Positions 30,816 through 39,720 of a stretch of 49,797 bases of DNA are shown piece after piece. Source of the stretch: Paraburkholderia eburnea (lineage in GTDB: Bacteria > Pseudomonadota > Gammaproteobacteria > Burkholderiales > Burkholderiaceae). The notes below the pieces were generated by a model. The model ran no database searches and had not been told where the DNA came from. It saw nothing but the letters and a program-made list of their open reading frames with translations. Location of the stretch: contig NZ_PQGA01000032.1 of NCBI RefSeq assembly GCF_002917095.1, positions 1 to 49,797 on the forward strand, read 5' to 3'. The translations under genes and the position numbers were made by a program. Within the stretch, counting starts at the first letter, position 1. Each line of letters opens with the position of its first letter.

Positions 30816-32135
30816 ATGTCTCCCGCTTTGCCCACCCCTTCGCCTACCCCTTCGCCGCCCGATGATGCGCCCGCCGACACCGCTTTCGCGCCCGCCGCGA
30901 TCGCGCACACCGACAGCGGCGGCGCACCGCGCGGCCACGCCGTGCGCGCGCTCGTCGCCTCCGTGCTCGGGTATGCGATGGACGGCTTCGATCTGCTGAT
31001 GCTCGGTTTCATGCTGCCCGCCATCGGCGCGGATCTGCACCTTACGGGCGCGCAGTCCGGCGCGCTCGTCACCTGGACGCTGGTGGGGGCCGTGGTGGGC
31101 GGCATCGTGTTCGGCTTGCTGTCCGACCGCTTCGGGCGCGTGCGCGTGCTCACCTGGACGATCCTGCTGTTCGCGGTCTTCACGGGCATGTGCGCGCTCG
31201 CGCGCGGCTACACCGATCTGCTGATTTACCGCACGATCGCGGGGATCGGTCTGGGCGGCGAGTTCGGCATTGGCATGGCGCTGGTCGCCGAGGCCTGGCC
31301 GGCGCGGCTGCGTGCGCGGGCGTCGTCCTACGTGGGCCTTGGCTGGCAGGTGGGCGTGCTCGCGGCCGCATTGCTCACGCCTTGGCTGTTGCCCGTGATC
31401 GGCTGGCGCGGCATGTTTGCGGTCGGGCTGCTGCCGGCCGTGGCGTCGTTCTTCGTGCGGCGGCGCGTGGAAGAGCCGGAGCTTTTCGTCGCGCATCGCG
31501 AGCGCGCGGCGCAGGCCGCGCCGCAAGACAAGCCGCGCGCGCTGCGCCTGTTGATCGCCGACGCCCGCACGGCGCGCGCGAGTCTGGGCGTGGCGGTGCT
31601 CTGTTCGGTGCAGAACTTCGGCTATTACGGCCTGATGATCTGGCTGCCCGCGTATCTGTCGAAGTCCTTCGGCTATTCGCTGACGAAATCCGGCCTCTGG
31701 ACCGCCGCGACGGTGGCCGGCATGGCGTTCGGCATCTGGCTCTTCGGAGTGGCCGCAGACCGCTTTGGCCGGCGTCCCACGTTCCTTGCCTATCAGGCCG
31801 GCGCCGTGGTGATGGTGTTCGTCTACGCGCACCTGAGCACGCCATTCGCGCTGCTCATCGGCGGCGCGGCCATGGGCATGTTCGTCAACGGCATGATCGG
31901 CGGCTACGGCGCGCTGATTTCCGAGCTCTATCCGACCGCCGCGCGCGCTACCGCCCAGAACGTGCTGTTCAACATCGGGCGGGCCGTGGGCGGATTCGGG
32001 CCGCTCGCGGTCGGGGCGCTTGCCGCGCGTTATTCGTTCACGGCGGCGCTCGGCATGTTGGCCGCGATTTACGTGCTCGATATCGTCGCCACGCTGTTCC
32101 TGATTCCCGAGCGGCGCGGCACCGCGCTCGAATAA
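30816..32135 (+). CDS. MFS transporter, aromatic-acid:H+ symporter-like
   Basis: A 439-residue inner-membrane transporter with twelve predicted helices. After a Pro/Ala-rich cytoplasmic leader of about 40 residues, YAMDGFDLLMLGFMLPAI is the helix-1 DGFD motif of aromatic-acid and sialate-type carriers, and LLSDRFGRVRVL is the MFS loop 2-3 motif, repeated in the second half as VAADRFGRRPTF. RTIAGIGLGGEFGIGMALVAE lies in helices 4-5. This group moves aromatic acids or small carboxylates with protons. The nearby aromatic catabolism genes make an aromatic acid plausible, but it is not in their operons. AGGA precedes the ATG. Confidence 0.85.
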   Translation: MSPALPTPSPTPSPPDDAPADTAFAPAAIAHTDSGGAPRGHAVRALVASVLGYAMDGFDLLMLGFMLPAIGADLHLTGAQSGALVTWTLVGAVVGGIVFGLLSDRFGRVRVLTWTILLFAVFTGMCALARGYTDLLIYRTIAGIGLGGEFGIGMALVAEAWPARLRARASSYVGLGWQVGVLAAALLTPWLLPVIGWRGMFAVGLLPAVASFFVRRRVEEPELFVAHRERAAQAAPQDKPRALRLLIADARTARASLGVAVLCSVQNFGYYGLMIWLPAYLSKSFGYSLTKSGLWTAATVAGMAFGIWLFGVAADRFGRRPTFLAYQAGAVVMVFVYAHLSTPFALLIGGAAMGMFVNGMIGGYGALISELYPTAARATAQNVLFNIGRAVGGFGPLAVGALAARYSFTAALGMLAAIYVLDIVATLFLIPERRGTALE

Positions 32136-32613
32136 GCGCCGATTCATCGATAGCCGTGTATGTGACGGTGCGGCGCAACGCCGCACCGAATGCGCACTCA
32201 AGCCGCATCGCGTGCCTCGATCACGCAACACGAGCGTCACGACACCGCCACAAGCGCGTGAAACGCGTTCGGTGCGACCCGGTCGGCCGCGCGCTGCCCG
32301 TGTTGCGAACCGCACGCATCCTCACACGTCGATTCGATAAAAGCGTCCTACGCCGTCCATGTGTCACATACGCGCTGCGCGCTCGCCGCGAGAGCGCGGC
32401 ACCGCTTGCGCGGCGAATGACACCCAGCACAAATCTCCGGTATCAGTCTTTGACCCAAGTCGTCTCGAACATTACGAGGTGTACACTAATCGCCCCGCTT
32501 TTTTGCCAGCGATGTTTCGCCCATGAACTGTTTTTCGCTGAAACGCGCGCAAATCTGCGGGACTACGAACATAAACATTCCTCTCTCGTCTCTCACGTCT
32601 GGCAGGCCCGAAA
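32136..32613. other. Intergenic region upstream of maeB
   Basis: This 478-bp gap contains no gene I can support. A perfect 10-bp hairpin near the transporter stop (32166-32188) is described separately. Further on, TTGACC (32450-32455) and TACACT (32482-32487) are promoter-like hexamers but do not pair at the usual spacing, so the maeB promoter is not assigned. Confidence 0.5.
32166..32188 (+). terminator. Terminator-like hairpin after the MFS gene
   Basis: CGGTGCGGCG (32166-32175) and CGCCGCACCG (32179-32188) pair perfectly with only CAA between them. It lies 30 bp after the transporter stop. The T-run of an intrinsic terminator is missing, so it may only stabilise the 3' end. Confidence 0.5.
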
Positions 32614-34887
32614 ATGGATGAACAACTGAAGCAAAGCGCGCTCGCTTATCACCAGAATCCGAAGCCCGGCAAGATTTCGGTCACGCCGACCAAGCCGCTG
32701 TCGAACCAGCTCGACCTCTCGCTCGCGTACTCGCCGGGCGTCGCGGCTGCCTGCGAAGCGATCCACGCCGATCCGCTCGACGCGCAGAAGTACACCTCGC
32801 GCGGCAACCTTGTCGGCGTCGTGACCAACGGCACGGCCGTGCTGGGTCTCGGCAATATCGGCCCGCTCGCGGCCAAGCCGGTGATGGAGGGCAAGGGCTG
32901 TCTCTTCAAGAAGTTCGCGGGCATCGACGTGTTCGACATCGAACTCGACGAAAGCGATCCGGACAAGCTGGTCGAAGCCATCGCGATGCTGGAGCCGACG
33001 CTCGGCGGCATCAACCTGGAAGACATCAAGGCGCCCGAGTGCTTCTACATCGAGCAGAAGCTGCGCGAGCGCATGAAGATTCCCGTCTTCCACGACGACC
33101 AGCACGGCACGGCGATCATCGCTTCGGCGGCCATCCTCAACGGCCTGAAGGTCGTGAGCAAGGATCTGGGCAGCATCAAGCTGGTGTGCTCGGGCGCGGG
33201 CGCGGCGGCGATTGCCTGCCTGGACCTGCTCGTGAAGCTCGGCGCGAAGAAGGAAAACATCCTCGTCACCGACTCGAAGGGCGTGATCTACGAAGGCCGC
33301 GGCAACCTCGATCCGTCGAAGCAGCGCTACGCGGCCAACACCGAAGCGCGCACGCTCGCCGACGCCATCAAGGGCGCGGACGTGTTCCTCGGCTGTTCGA
33401 GCGCGGGCGTGCTCAAGGCGGAAATGGTCGTGGACATGGGCACGACGCCGCTGATTCTCGCGCTCGCGAACCCGGAGCCGGAAATCCGCCCGGAAGAAGC
33501 CAAGCGCGTGCGCCCGGACGCGATCATCGCCACTGGCCGTTCGGACTATCCGAACCAGGTCAATAACGTGCTGTGCTTCCCGTTCATCTTCCGTGGCGCG
33601 CTGGACGTGGGCGCGACGACCATCACGGAAGAGATGAAGCTCGCGTGCGTGCGCGCGATTGCCGAACTCGCCGAAGAAACCGACCAGGGCGACGAAGTCG
33701 CGAAGGCCTATGAAGGCCACACGCTCGAATTCGGCCCGGAATACCTGATTCCGAAGCCGTTCGATCCGCGCCTCATCATCAAGATCGCGCCGGCTGTCGC
33801 GCAGGCGGCGATGGATTCGGGCGTGGCCACGCGTCCGATCAAGGACATGGACGCGTACCGCGAGGAACTGGGCGCGACGGTCTATCGCACGGGCATGGTG
33901 ATGCGTCCGGTGTTCGCGGCGGCGAAGGCCAACAACGCGCGCATCGTGTTCGCGGAAGGCGAGGACGAACGCGTGCTGCGCGCCGCGCAATTCGTGCTGA
34001 CGGAAAAGATCGCGCGTCCGATCATCGTCGGCCGTCCGGCGGTGGTGGAAATGCGCCTGAAGAAGATGGGCTCGAAGCTGCGCGCGGGCACCGACTTCGA
34101 GATCGTCGATCCGGAAGACGATCCGCGCTTCCAGAAGAGCTGGCAGGCGTATCACGAACTGGGCGCGCGCCAGGGCATCACGCCGGAAGTGGCGAAGGCG
34201 TCGATGCGCAAGTTCAACACGCTGATCGGCGCGATCCTCGTGCATCTGGGCGACGCCGACGGCATGGTCTGCGGTCTGCTCAACAGCTTCGACTATCACC
34301 TGAAGTTCGTGGAACAGGTGTTCGGCAAGGCGAAGGAAGCCGAGAACTACGCGGCCATGAACCTGCTGATGCTGCCGGGCCGCAACCTGTTCATCAGCGA
34401 CACCTACGTGAACGAAGTGCCGAGCGCCGAACAGCTCGCCGACATGACGATTCTCGCCGCGCGCGAAATCGAGAAGTTCGGCATCACGCCGAAGGTCGCG
34501 CTGCTGTCGTCGTCGAATTTCGGCAGCGTGCGCTCGTCCACCTCGCAGCGCATGCAGGCCGCGCGTCAGCTGCTCGCTCAACGCGCGCCGCAGCTTGAAG
34601 TCGATGGCGAAATGCACGGCGACGCGGCGCTGTCGGAAATGATCCGCAAGCAGTCGTTCCCGGGCACCACGCTCGCGGGCGAAGCCAACCTGCTCATCAT
34701 GCCGAACGTGGAAGCGGCGAACATCACGTACAACCTGCTGAAGATGATCGGCGGCGAAGGCGTGACGGTCGGCCCGTTCCTGCTGGGCGCATCGAAGCCG
34801 GTGCACATCCTCACGCCGGCCGCGACGGTGCGACGCATCATCAATATGACGGCGGTGGCTTCGGCCAATGCCAGCGTGGCGAAGTAA
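32614..34887 (+). CDS. maeB: NADP-dependent malic enzyme with phosphotransacetylase-like domain
   Basis: A 757-residue MaeB-type enzyme that oxidatively decarboxylates malate to pyruvate with NADP. The malic enzyme half (to about 430) has LSLAYSPGVAAACEAI, GNLVGVVTNGTAVLGLGNIG and FHDDQHGTAIIASAA, and the Rossmann VCSGAGAAAIACLDLL. The C-terminal half resembles phosphotransacetylase (IVFAEGEDERVLRAAQ, DGMVCGLLNSF, FGSVRSSTSQRMQAARQLL) and is thought to sense acetyl-CoA instead of catalysing acetyl transfer. Length is normal for the family. Together with aromatic catabolism genes nearby it can turn C4 acids into pyruvate and NADPH. It stands alone with a terminator. Confidence 0.95.
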   Translation: MDEQLKQSALAYHQNPKPGKISVTPTKPLSNQLDLSLAYSPGVAAACEAIHADPLDAQKYTSRGNLVGVVTNGTAVLGLGNIGPLAAKPVMEGKGCLFKKFAGIDVFDIELDESDPDKLVEAIAMLEPTLGGINLEDIKAPECFYIEQKLRERMKIPVFHDDQHGTAIIASAAILNGLKVVSKDLGSIKLVCSGAGAAAIACLDLLVKLGAKKENILVTDSKGVIYEGRGNLDPSKQRYAANTEARTLADAIKGADVFLGCSSAGVLKAEMVVDMGTTPLILALANPEPEIRPEEAKRVRPDAIIATGRSDYPNQVNNVLCFPFIFRGALDVGATTITEEMKLACVRAIAELAEETDQGDEVAKAYEGHTLEFGPEYLIPKPFDPRLIIKIAPAVAQAAMDSGVATRPIKDMDAYREELGATVYRTGMVMRPVFAAAKANNARIVFAEGEDERVLRAAQFVLTEKIARPIIVGRPAVVEMRLKKMGSKLRAGTDFEIVDPEDDPRFQKSWQAYHELGARQGITPEVAKASMRKFNTLIGAILVHLGDADGMVCGLLNSFDYHLKFVEQVFGKAKEAENYAAMNLLMLPGRNLFISDTYVNEVPSAEQLADMTILAAREIEKFGITPKVALLSSSNFGSVRSSTSQRMQAARQLLAQRAPQLEVDGEMHGDAALSEMIRKQSFPGTTLAGEANLLIMPNVEAANITYNLLKMIGGEGVTVGPFLLGASKPVHILTPAATVRRIINMTAVASANASVAK

Positions 34888-34920
34888 GCTGAAAGCCACC
34901 CGGCAAATCAGGCGCCAGGT

Positions 34921-34946
34921 CAAAAGCACCCTTCGGGGTGCTTTTG
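34921..34946 (+). terminator. Intrinsic terminator after maeB
   Basis: CAAAAGCACCC (34921-34931) pairs with GGGTGCTTTTG (34936-34946) around a TTCG loop, with a further T-rich stretch after. Confidence 0.88.
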
Positions 34947-35064
34947 TATTTTGCGAGTCGGAAAAATCGCACGTCGTCCGCGGCGGGCTCTGGTTTTGTT
35001 TTGGACGGCAATCTGCCAACTTCGTGAATGGCAATTCTGCCGCTAAACCAACCGGAGATTTTTC

Positions 35065-35280
35065 ATGCCGAACGTCTATGTCGAACCGTTGCCAAAGGCG
35101 CGCGAAGGCGCCATTCAGGGTTACGCGCTTGAATTCTCTTCGCATCAACGCGTGACGCCGAACGACTACAGGACGCAGGAAGAGGCGATCAAGGCGGCGA
35201 AGAACATGGGCCATCATCCGCTCGTCGCGCGTGTGCGCCACACCGACAAGGGCAATCCGGATCATTGGCGCGCGGCTTGA
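35065..35280 (+). CDS. Small conserved hypothetical protein, DUF2188-like
   Basis: A 71-residue protein without signal peptide or membrane segment. The pattern of an N-terminal strand (NVYVEPLPKAREGAIQGYALE), a TQEEAIKAAKNMGHHP helix and a C-terminal strand (LVARVRHTDKGNPDHWRAA) resembles the small beta-alpha DUF2188 proteins found next to stress genes, but the match is by eye. GGAG lies eight bases before the ATG and a terminator follows, so it is a true single-gene unit of 72 codons. Function unknown. Confidence 0.72.
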   Translation: MPNVYVEPLPKAREGAIQGYALEFSSHQRVTPNDYRTQEEAIKAAKNMGHHPLVARVRHTDKGNPDHWRAA

Positions 35281-35306
35281 CGCGACAGCTATTGAGACGG
35301 GAATGA

Positions 35307-35339
35307 AAAGGGCGCTCCGTTCGACACGGAGCGCCCTTT
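35307..35339. terminator. Bidirectional intrinsic terminator
   Basis: AAAGGGCGCTCCGT (35307-35320) pairs perfectly with ACGGAGCGCCCTTT (35326-35339). It separates the small gene at 35065 from the convergent indolepyruvate oxidoreductase gene. Confidence 0.9.
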
Positions 35340-35363
35340 GATTTTTACGGCTTCAAAAAAACA

Positions 35364-38300
35364 TCAAGCCGCGTGTCGCGCCGCACCGTTCTCAGGCGAG
35401 CGCCATTTCGCGAGCAGCGTCGCCCACTTCGCGCGCGTGGCGTTGAGGTTGTTTTCCTTCACATGGCCGTAGCCGCGAATCGCGTCGGGCAGCGTCGCCA
35501 GTTCCAGCGCAAGCGGCAGATTCGCCTCGCTCAGGCCGCCGATCACTTCGCGCATCAGCGTTTCATACTCGCCGATCAGCGCGCGTTCGTGACGGCGCTC
35601 CTCGGTGCGGCCGAACGGATCGAGCGCCGTACCGCGCAGGAACTTGAGCTTCGCGAGCACGCGCATCGCCGTGAGCATGCGCGGGCCGTACTGCTTCTTG
35701 AGCAGATGCCCCTTGTCGTCGTGCTTCGCGAACGAAGGCGGCGCGAGATGGAAGTTGAGCTTCCAGTCGCCTTCGAAGCTGGCCTTGATCTTCTCGACGA
35801 ACGCCGGATCGGCATACAGACGTGCGACTTCGTACTCGTCCTTGTAGGCCATCAACTTGTGCAGGTTTTTCGCGACGGCTTCGGTAAGTGCCTGCTGGCC
35901 ATCCGCATGATCGAGCGCGCTTTCCGCGCGGCGCACTTCGTCGATAAACGCGCGATAGCGCTGCGCATAAGCCTCGTTCTGGTACGCGGCCAGATACTGC
36001 GCGCGTTTGTCGATCAGCGCGTCGAGCGCTTTGGGCGAATGCAGCGTGACGATCTTCGCGCCCGAGGCGTTTTGCTCGCCGGCTGGCTTCTTCGCGAGCG
36101 CATCGACGGCCGCGCGGTCGTGCGCGACGCGGCGACCCCATTCGAACGCCGCGAGGTTCTTCTCGACCTGCACCGCGTTCAACTCGATCGCGCGCGTGAG
36201 CGACTCATGCGTGAGCGGCAGCCAGCCCTTTTGCCACGCGTAGCCGAGCACGAACGGATTCGTGTAGATCGCGTCGCCCAGCAGCGCAAGCGCGTAGCGA
36301 TTGGCATCGACGGTCGCGACGTTATCGACGCCCGCAGCGGCGCGCACGTCGGCTTCCGTGCTGGAACCCGGGAATTGCCACTGCGGGTTCTTGATGAACT
36401 CCGCCGTCGGCGTGGCCGCGCTGTTGAGCACGACATGCGTTTGCCCCGCCTGCATACGCGAAACGCAATCGTCGCTCGCCGTCACGATCGCGTCGCAGCC
36501 GATCACGAGACTCGCTTCGCCCATGGCGATGCGCGTGGCGTGGATATCGGCGGGACGGTTGGCGATCTGTACATGGCTCATCACCGCGCCGCCCTTTTGC
36601 GCGAGACCGGTCACGTCGAGCACGGTCACGCCCTTGGCTTCCAGGTGCGCGGCCATGCCGAGCAGCGCGCCGATCGTCACCACGCCGGTGCCGCCCACGC
36701 CCGTCACCAGCACGCCGTAGGGGCGGGCGATGGCGGGCACGTCGGGCGTCGGCACGGGCGGCATCGCGTCGTCGGCGACGCGGCTCGACTTCGGCTTGCG
36801 CAACTGGCCGCCTTCGACGGTCACGAAACTCGGGCAGAAGCCCTTCACGCACGAGTAGTCCTTGTTGCAGGTGGACTGGTTGATCTGACGCTTCGTGCCG
36901 TATTCGGTATCGAGCGGCTCGACCGACAGGCAGTTCGACTGCACCGAGCAATCGCCGCAGCCTTCGCAGACGGCCTCGTTGATGACGACGCGCTTCGCCG
37001 GATCCGGATAGGTGCCGCGCTTGCGGCGGCGGCGCTTTTCCGTGGCGCAGGTCTGGTCGTAGATCAGGATGGTCGTGCCGGCGATCTCGCGCAGTTCGCG
37101 CTGCATCGCGTCCAGCTGATCGCGGTGATGGATCGTTACGCCCGGCGCGAGCTTCGCCGCAAGTTCGCCGTCGTACTTGTCCGGATCGTCGGTGACGATC
37201 ACGATCTTCTGTGCGCCTTCGGACGCGACCTGGTGGGTGATCTGCGGAATCGTCAGCACGCCGTCCACGGGCTGACCGCCCGTCATCGCGACCGCGTCGT
37301 TGTAGAGGATCTTGTAGGTGATGTTCGCCTTCGAAGCGATCGCCGCGCGAATCGCCAGCAGCCCCGAGTGGAAGTACGTGCCGTCGCCGAGATTCGCGAA
37401 CACATGCTTGTCGTTCGTGAACGGCGCCTGGCCGACCCACGCCACGCCTTCGCCGCCCATCTGGCTGAAGGTGCTGGTGCTGCGGTCCATCCACACGGTC
37501 ATGTAGTGGCAGCCGATGCCCGCCATCGCGCGCGAGCCTTCCGGCACGTTGGTCGACGTGTTGTGCGGGCAACCCGAGCAGAACCACGGCTTGCGCTCGA
37601 CCTGCACGCGCGGCTTGGCGAGCGCCTTTTCCTTCGCTTCGATCACGGCGATGCGCGCCGCGATGCGCGCGCGCACGTCGGACGGCAGATCGAGCTTGTC
37701 CAGACGCGTGGCGATCGCCTTGGCGATGATCGCGGGCGAGAGTTCGTAATGCGCGGGCAGGAGCCAGTTGCCCATCGGCACGGACCATTCGCCGCCGGCG
37801 CCGTCCTTTTCGTCGAACTTGCCGTAGACGCGCGGGCGCTGCGCGTCGGGCCAGTTGTACAGCTCTTCCTTGATCGCGTATTCGAGGATCTGGCGCTTTT
37901 CCTCGACCACGAGAATTTCTTCCAGACCGCGCGCGAAGGCGTGCGCGCCTTGCGCTTCGAGCGGCCACACGCAGCCGACCTTATAGAGACGAATGCCGAT
38001 GCGCGAGCAGGTTTCGTCGTCGAGGCCCAGATCGGTGAGCGCCTGGCGCACGTCCAGATAAGCCTTGCCGCCCGTCATGATGCCGAAGCGCGCCTGCGGC
38101 GAATCGATCTCGATGCGGTCGAGCTTGTTGGCGCGCACGTAGGCGAGGGCCGCGTACCACTTGTAGTCGAGCAGACGCGCTTCCTGCACGAGCGGCGGAT
38201 CGGGCCAGCGGATGTTCAGGCCGCCCTCGGGCATCAGAAAATCTTCGGGCAGCACGATGCGCGTGCGATACGGATCGATTTCGACCGACGCCGACGATTC

Positions 38301-38960
38301 CACCACGTCGGTCACGCATTTCATCGCGACCCAGAGGCCGGAATAGCGGCTCATCGCCCAGCCGTGCAGGCCGAAGTCCAGGTATTCCTGCACGTTCGAG
38401 GGAAACAGCACCGGCAGGCCGCAGGCCTTGAAGATGTGCTCCGACTGGTGCGCGAGCGTCGATGATTTCGCGGCGTGGTCGTCGCCGGCGAGCACGAGCA
38501 CCCCGCCGTGACGCGACGAGCCGGCGGAGTTGCCGTGCTTGAACACGTCGCCGCAGCGATCGACGCCGGGGCCTTTGCCGTACCACATCGAAAACACGCC
38601 ATCGTATTTCGCCGACGGGTACAGGTTCACCTGCTGCGAACCCCAGACGGCGGTTGCGGCCAGGTCTTCATTGACGCCGGGCTGAAAAACGATGCCGTGG
38701 GCGGCGAGATGCTGCTTCGCCTTCCAGAGGGACTGATCGAGACCGCCCAGGGGCGAGCCGCGATAGCCTGAGATGAACCCCGCGGTATTCAGACCGGCGG
38801 CCTTGTCGCGTTCCTGTTGCAGCATCGGCAGGCGGACCAGCGCCTGGATGCCGCTCATGTACGCGCGGCCGCGTTCGAGGGTGTATTTATCGTCGAGCGT
38901 GACGGAAGCGAGTGCGGCTTCGAGCGAAGCGCGCTGACCTGCGTCGAGCGGGGCATTCAT
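35364..38960 (-). CDS. Indolepyruvate ferredoxin oxidoreductase, fused alpha-beta form
   Basis: A 1198-residue fusion of IorA- and IorB-type subunits. It oxidises aryl pyruvates (from Trp, Phe, Tyr) to aryl-acetyl-CoA with a ferredoxin-type acceptor. The N-terminal part begins VTLDDKYTLERGRAYMSG and includes SGYRGSPLGGLD; WFCSGCPHNTS is near residue 463, the TPP motif GDGTYFHSG near 523, a CEGCGDCSVQSNC iron-sulfur motif near 666 and CNKDYSCVKGFCP near 698. The gamma-type domain starts near 748 with GVLVTGVGGTGVVTIGALLG. The ATG at 38960 follows GGAGGAAG; 76 upstream in-frame codons have no family character. Arylacetyl-CoA products could feed the paa pathway at 44-48 kb. Confidence 0.92.
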   Translation of the reverse strand: MNAPLDAGQRASLEAALASVTLDDKYTLERGRAYMSGIQALVRLPMLQQERDKAAGLNTAGFISGYRGSPLGGLDQSLWKAKQHLAAHGIVFQPGVNEDLAATAVWGSQQVNLYPSAKYDGVFSMWYGKGPGVDRCGDVFKHGNSAGSSRHGGVLVLAGDDHAAKSSTLAHQSEHIFKACGLPVLFPSNVQEYLDFGLHGWAMSRYSGLWVAMKCVTDVVESSASVEIDPYRTRIVLPEDFLMPEGGLNIRWPDPPLVQEARLLDYKWYAALAYVRANKLDRIEIDSPQARFGIMTGGKAYLDVRQALTDLGLDDETCSRIGIRLYKVGCVWPLEAQGAHAFARGLEEILVVEEKRQILEYAIKEELYNWPDAQRPRVYGKFDEKDGAGGEWSVPMGNWLLPAHYELSPAIIAKAIATRLDKLDLPSDVRARIAARIAVIEAKEKALAKPRVQVERKPWFCSGCPHNTSTNVPEGSRAMAGIGCHYMTVWMDRSTSTFSQMGGEGVAWVGQAPFTNDKHVFANLGDGTYFHSGLLAIRAAIASKANITYKILYNDAVAMTGGQPVDGVLTIPQITHQVASEGAQKIVIVTDDPDKYDGELAAKLAPGVTIHHRDQLDAMQRELREIAGTTILIYDQTCATEKRRRRKRGTYPDPAKRVVINEAVCEGCGDCSVQSNCLSVEPLDTEYGTKRQINQSTCNKDYSCVKGFCPSFVTVEGGQLRKPKSSRVADDAMPPVPTPDVPAIARPYGVLVTGVGGTGVVTIGALLGMAAHLEAKGVTVLDVTGLAQKGGAVMSHVQIANRPADIHATRIAMGEASLVIGCDAIVTASDDCVSRMQAGQTHVVLNSAATPTAEFIKNPQWQFPGSSTEADVRAAAGVDNVATVDANRYALALLGDAIYTNPFVLGYAWQKGWLPLTHESLTRAIELNAVQVEKNLAAFEWGRRVAHDRAAVDALAKKPAGEQNASGAKIVTLHSPKALDALIDKRAQYLAAYQNEAYAQRYRAFIDEVRRAESALDHADGQQALTEAVAKNLHKLMAYKDEYEVARLYADPAFVEKIKASFEGDWKLNFHLAPPSFAKHDDKGHLLKKQYGPRMLTAMRVLAKLKFLRGTALDPFGRTEERRHERALIGEYETLMREVIGGLSEANLPLALELATLPDAIRGYGHVKENNLNATRAKWATLLAKWRSPENGAARHAA

Positions 38961-39375
38961 TATTTGTCTTCCTCCATCCAACCAATCCGTTGTGGGATCG
39001 CCAGAACTTTCGGGTGGCCGCAGCATCTTGTGAATGCGTTGGCCGGGCTCGCCATATTGGCGTCTTTTTTTCGATAGTAGCACTCGGACAAACCCGCCGC
39101 TTCGCATCACAAAAGCGGCGAAATCTGACGGTTGGCAGTATTTTTTCTGACTGCGACGCCGTGCCGCGTGACAGCCTTGTAGTCCCATTGCAATAAAGGA
39201 TGTATCTGAATGGGGTGTGAAGTAACAGCGTGTAAATGTTGCACTGACAGGGAACCGCTCTTGAATATCCTGTCTAACTCCCTCACTTGACCGAACTGCG
39301 CGGCGCCAGCCAGATATTGGGGCGCTACCGCAGAGAGCTCAGTGAGAGGCAAGTCTGAAAAAAGGAGTACACAAG
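38961..39375. other. Divergent intergenic region upstream of the indolepyruvate oxidoreductase gene
   Basis: This 415-bp gap holds the minus-strand promoter region of the oxidoreductase and the plus-strand leader of the small gene at 39376; I see no other gene. CGCCGCTT (39095-39102) and AAGCGGCG (39113-39120) are perfect inverted arms 135 bp upstream of the oxidoreductase start. Between them and that start lies a minus-strand -10 candidate, TACTAT (39079-39074), so the repeat overlaps the expected -35. Confidence 0.5.
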
Positions 39376-39558
39376 ATGAACAATCGACATATCCAGACCT
39401 TCCTGACGGTTTCGGCTGCGTTCTTCGCCATGAGCGCGCCCCTGCATTCGAACGCCCGCACCCAGAGCGCGGCGAATGCAACGACGTCGTGCTCGCAGTA
39501 CACGCTGTGCGCGAAGGCAGATTCGAACCCGCTGCCGACCCCGAAGGCCGAGCGTTAA
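39376..39558 (+). CDS. Small exported protein with two cysteines
   Basis: A 60-residue protein with a signal peptide (hydrophobic about residues 8-19, likely cleaved near SNA, residues 25-27). The mature peptide is only about 33 residues with Cys39 and Cys45 (CSQYTLC), possibly a disulfide, and a polar C-terminus. AAAGGAG nine bases before the ATG is a strong ribosome site, and a perfect terminator follows, so the gene is likely real. I do not recognise the family. It lies between the indolepyruvate oxidoreductase and hpd genes but on the opposite strand to both. Confidence 0.65.
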   Translation: MNNRHIQTFLTVSAAFFAMSAPLHSNARTQSAANATTSCSQYTLCAKADSNPLPTPKAER

Positions 39559-39656
39559 GCCGTTCGATCCATGGTTTCGACGATGTTGCGCTGATCCGCG
39601 CGGCATCCCACTCACCTGAACCCTCGCCGTAGGTGTGCGGCGTCGGCTCAAAAACT

Positions 39657-39692
39657 AAAAAGGGCGAAGATCGTGTGATCTTCGCCCTTTTT
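39657..39692. terminator. Bidirectional intrinsic terminator
   Basis: AAAAAGGGCGAAGATC (39657-39672) pairs perfectly with GATCTTCGCCCTTTTT (39677-39692) around GTGT. It ends the small exported gene and, on the other strand, hpd. Confidence 0.93.
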
Positions 39693-39720
39693 GCATTCAT
39701 CGCCTTCGATTCCCGCTGGC

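Noticed and set aside
32593..35265. 890-codon open frame on the minus strand
   Set aside because: It is opposite to maeB and the small gene at 35065. The composition (Arg, His, Asp repeats) is that of an antisense shadow.
35373..38465. Open frame of over 1000 codons on the plus strand
   Set aside because: It lies antisense to the indolepyruvate oxidoreductase gene. Its product is Arg/His/Ala-rich without any recognisable motif, the usual mirror of high-G+C codon use.
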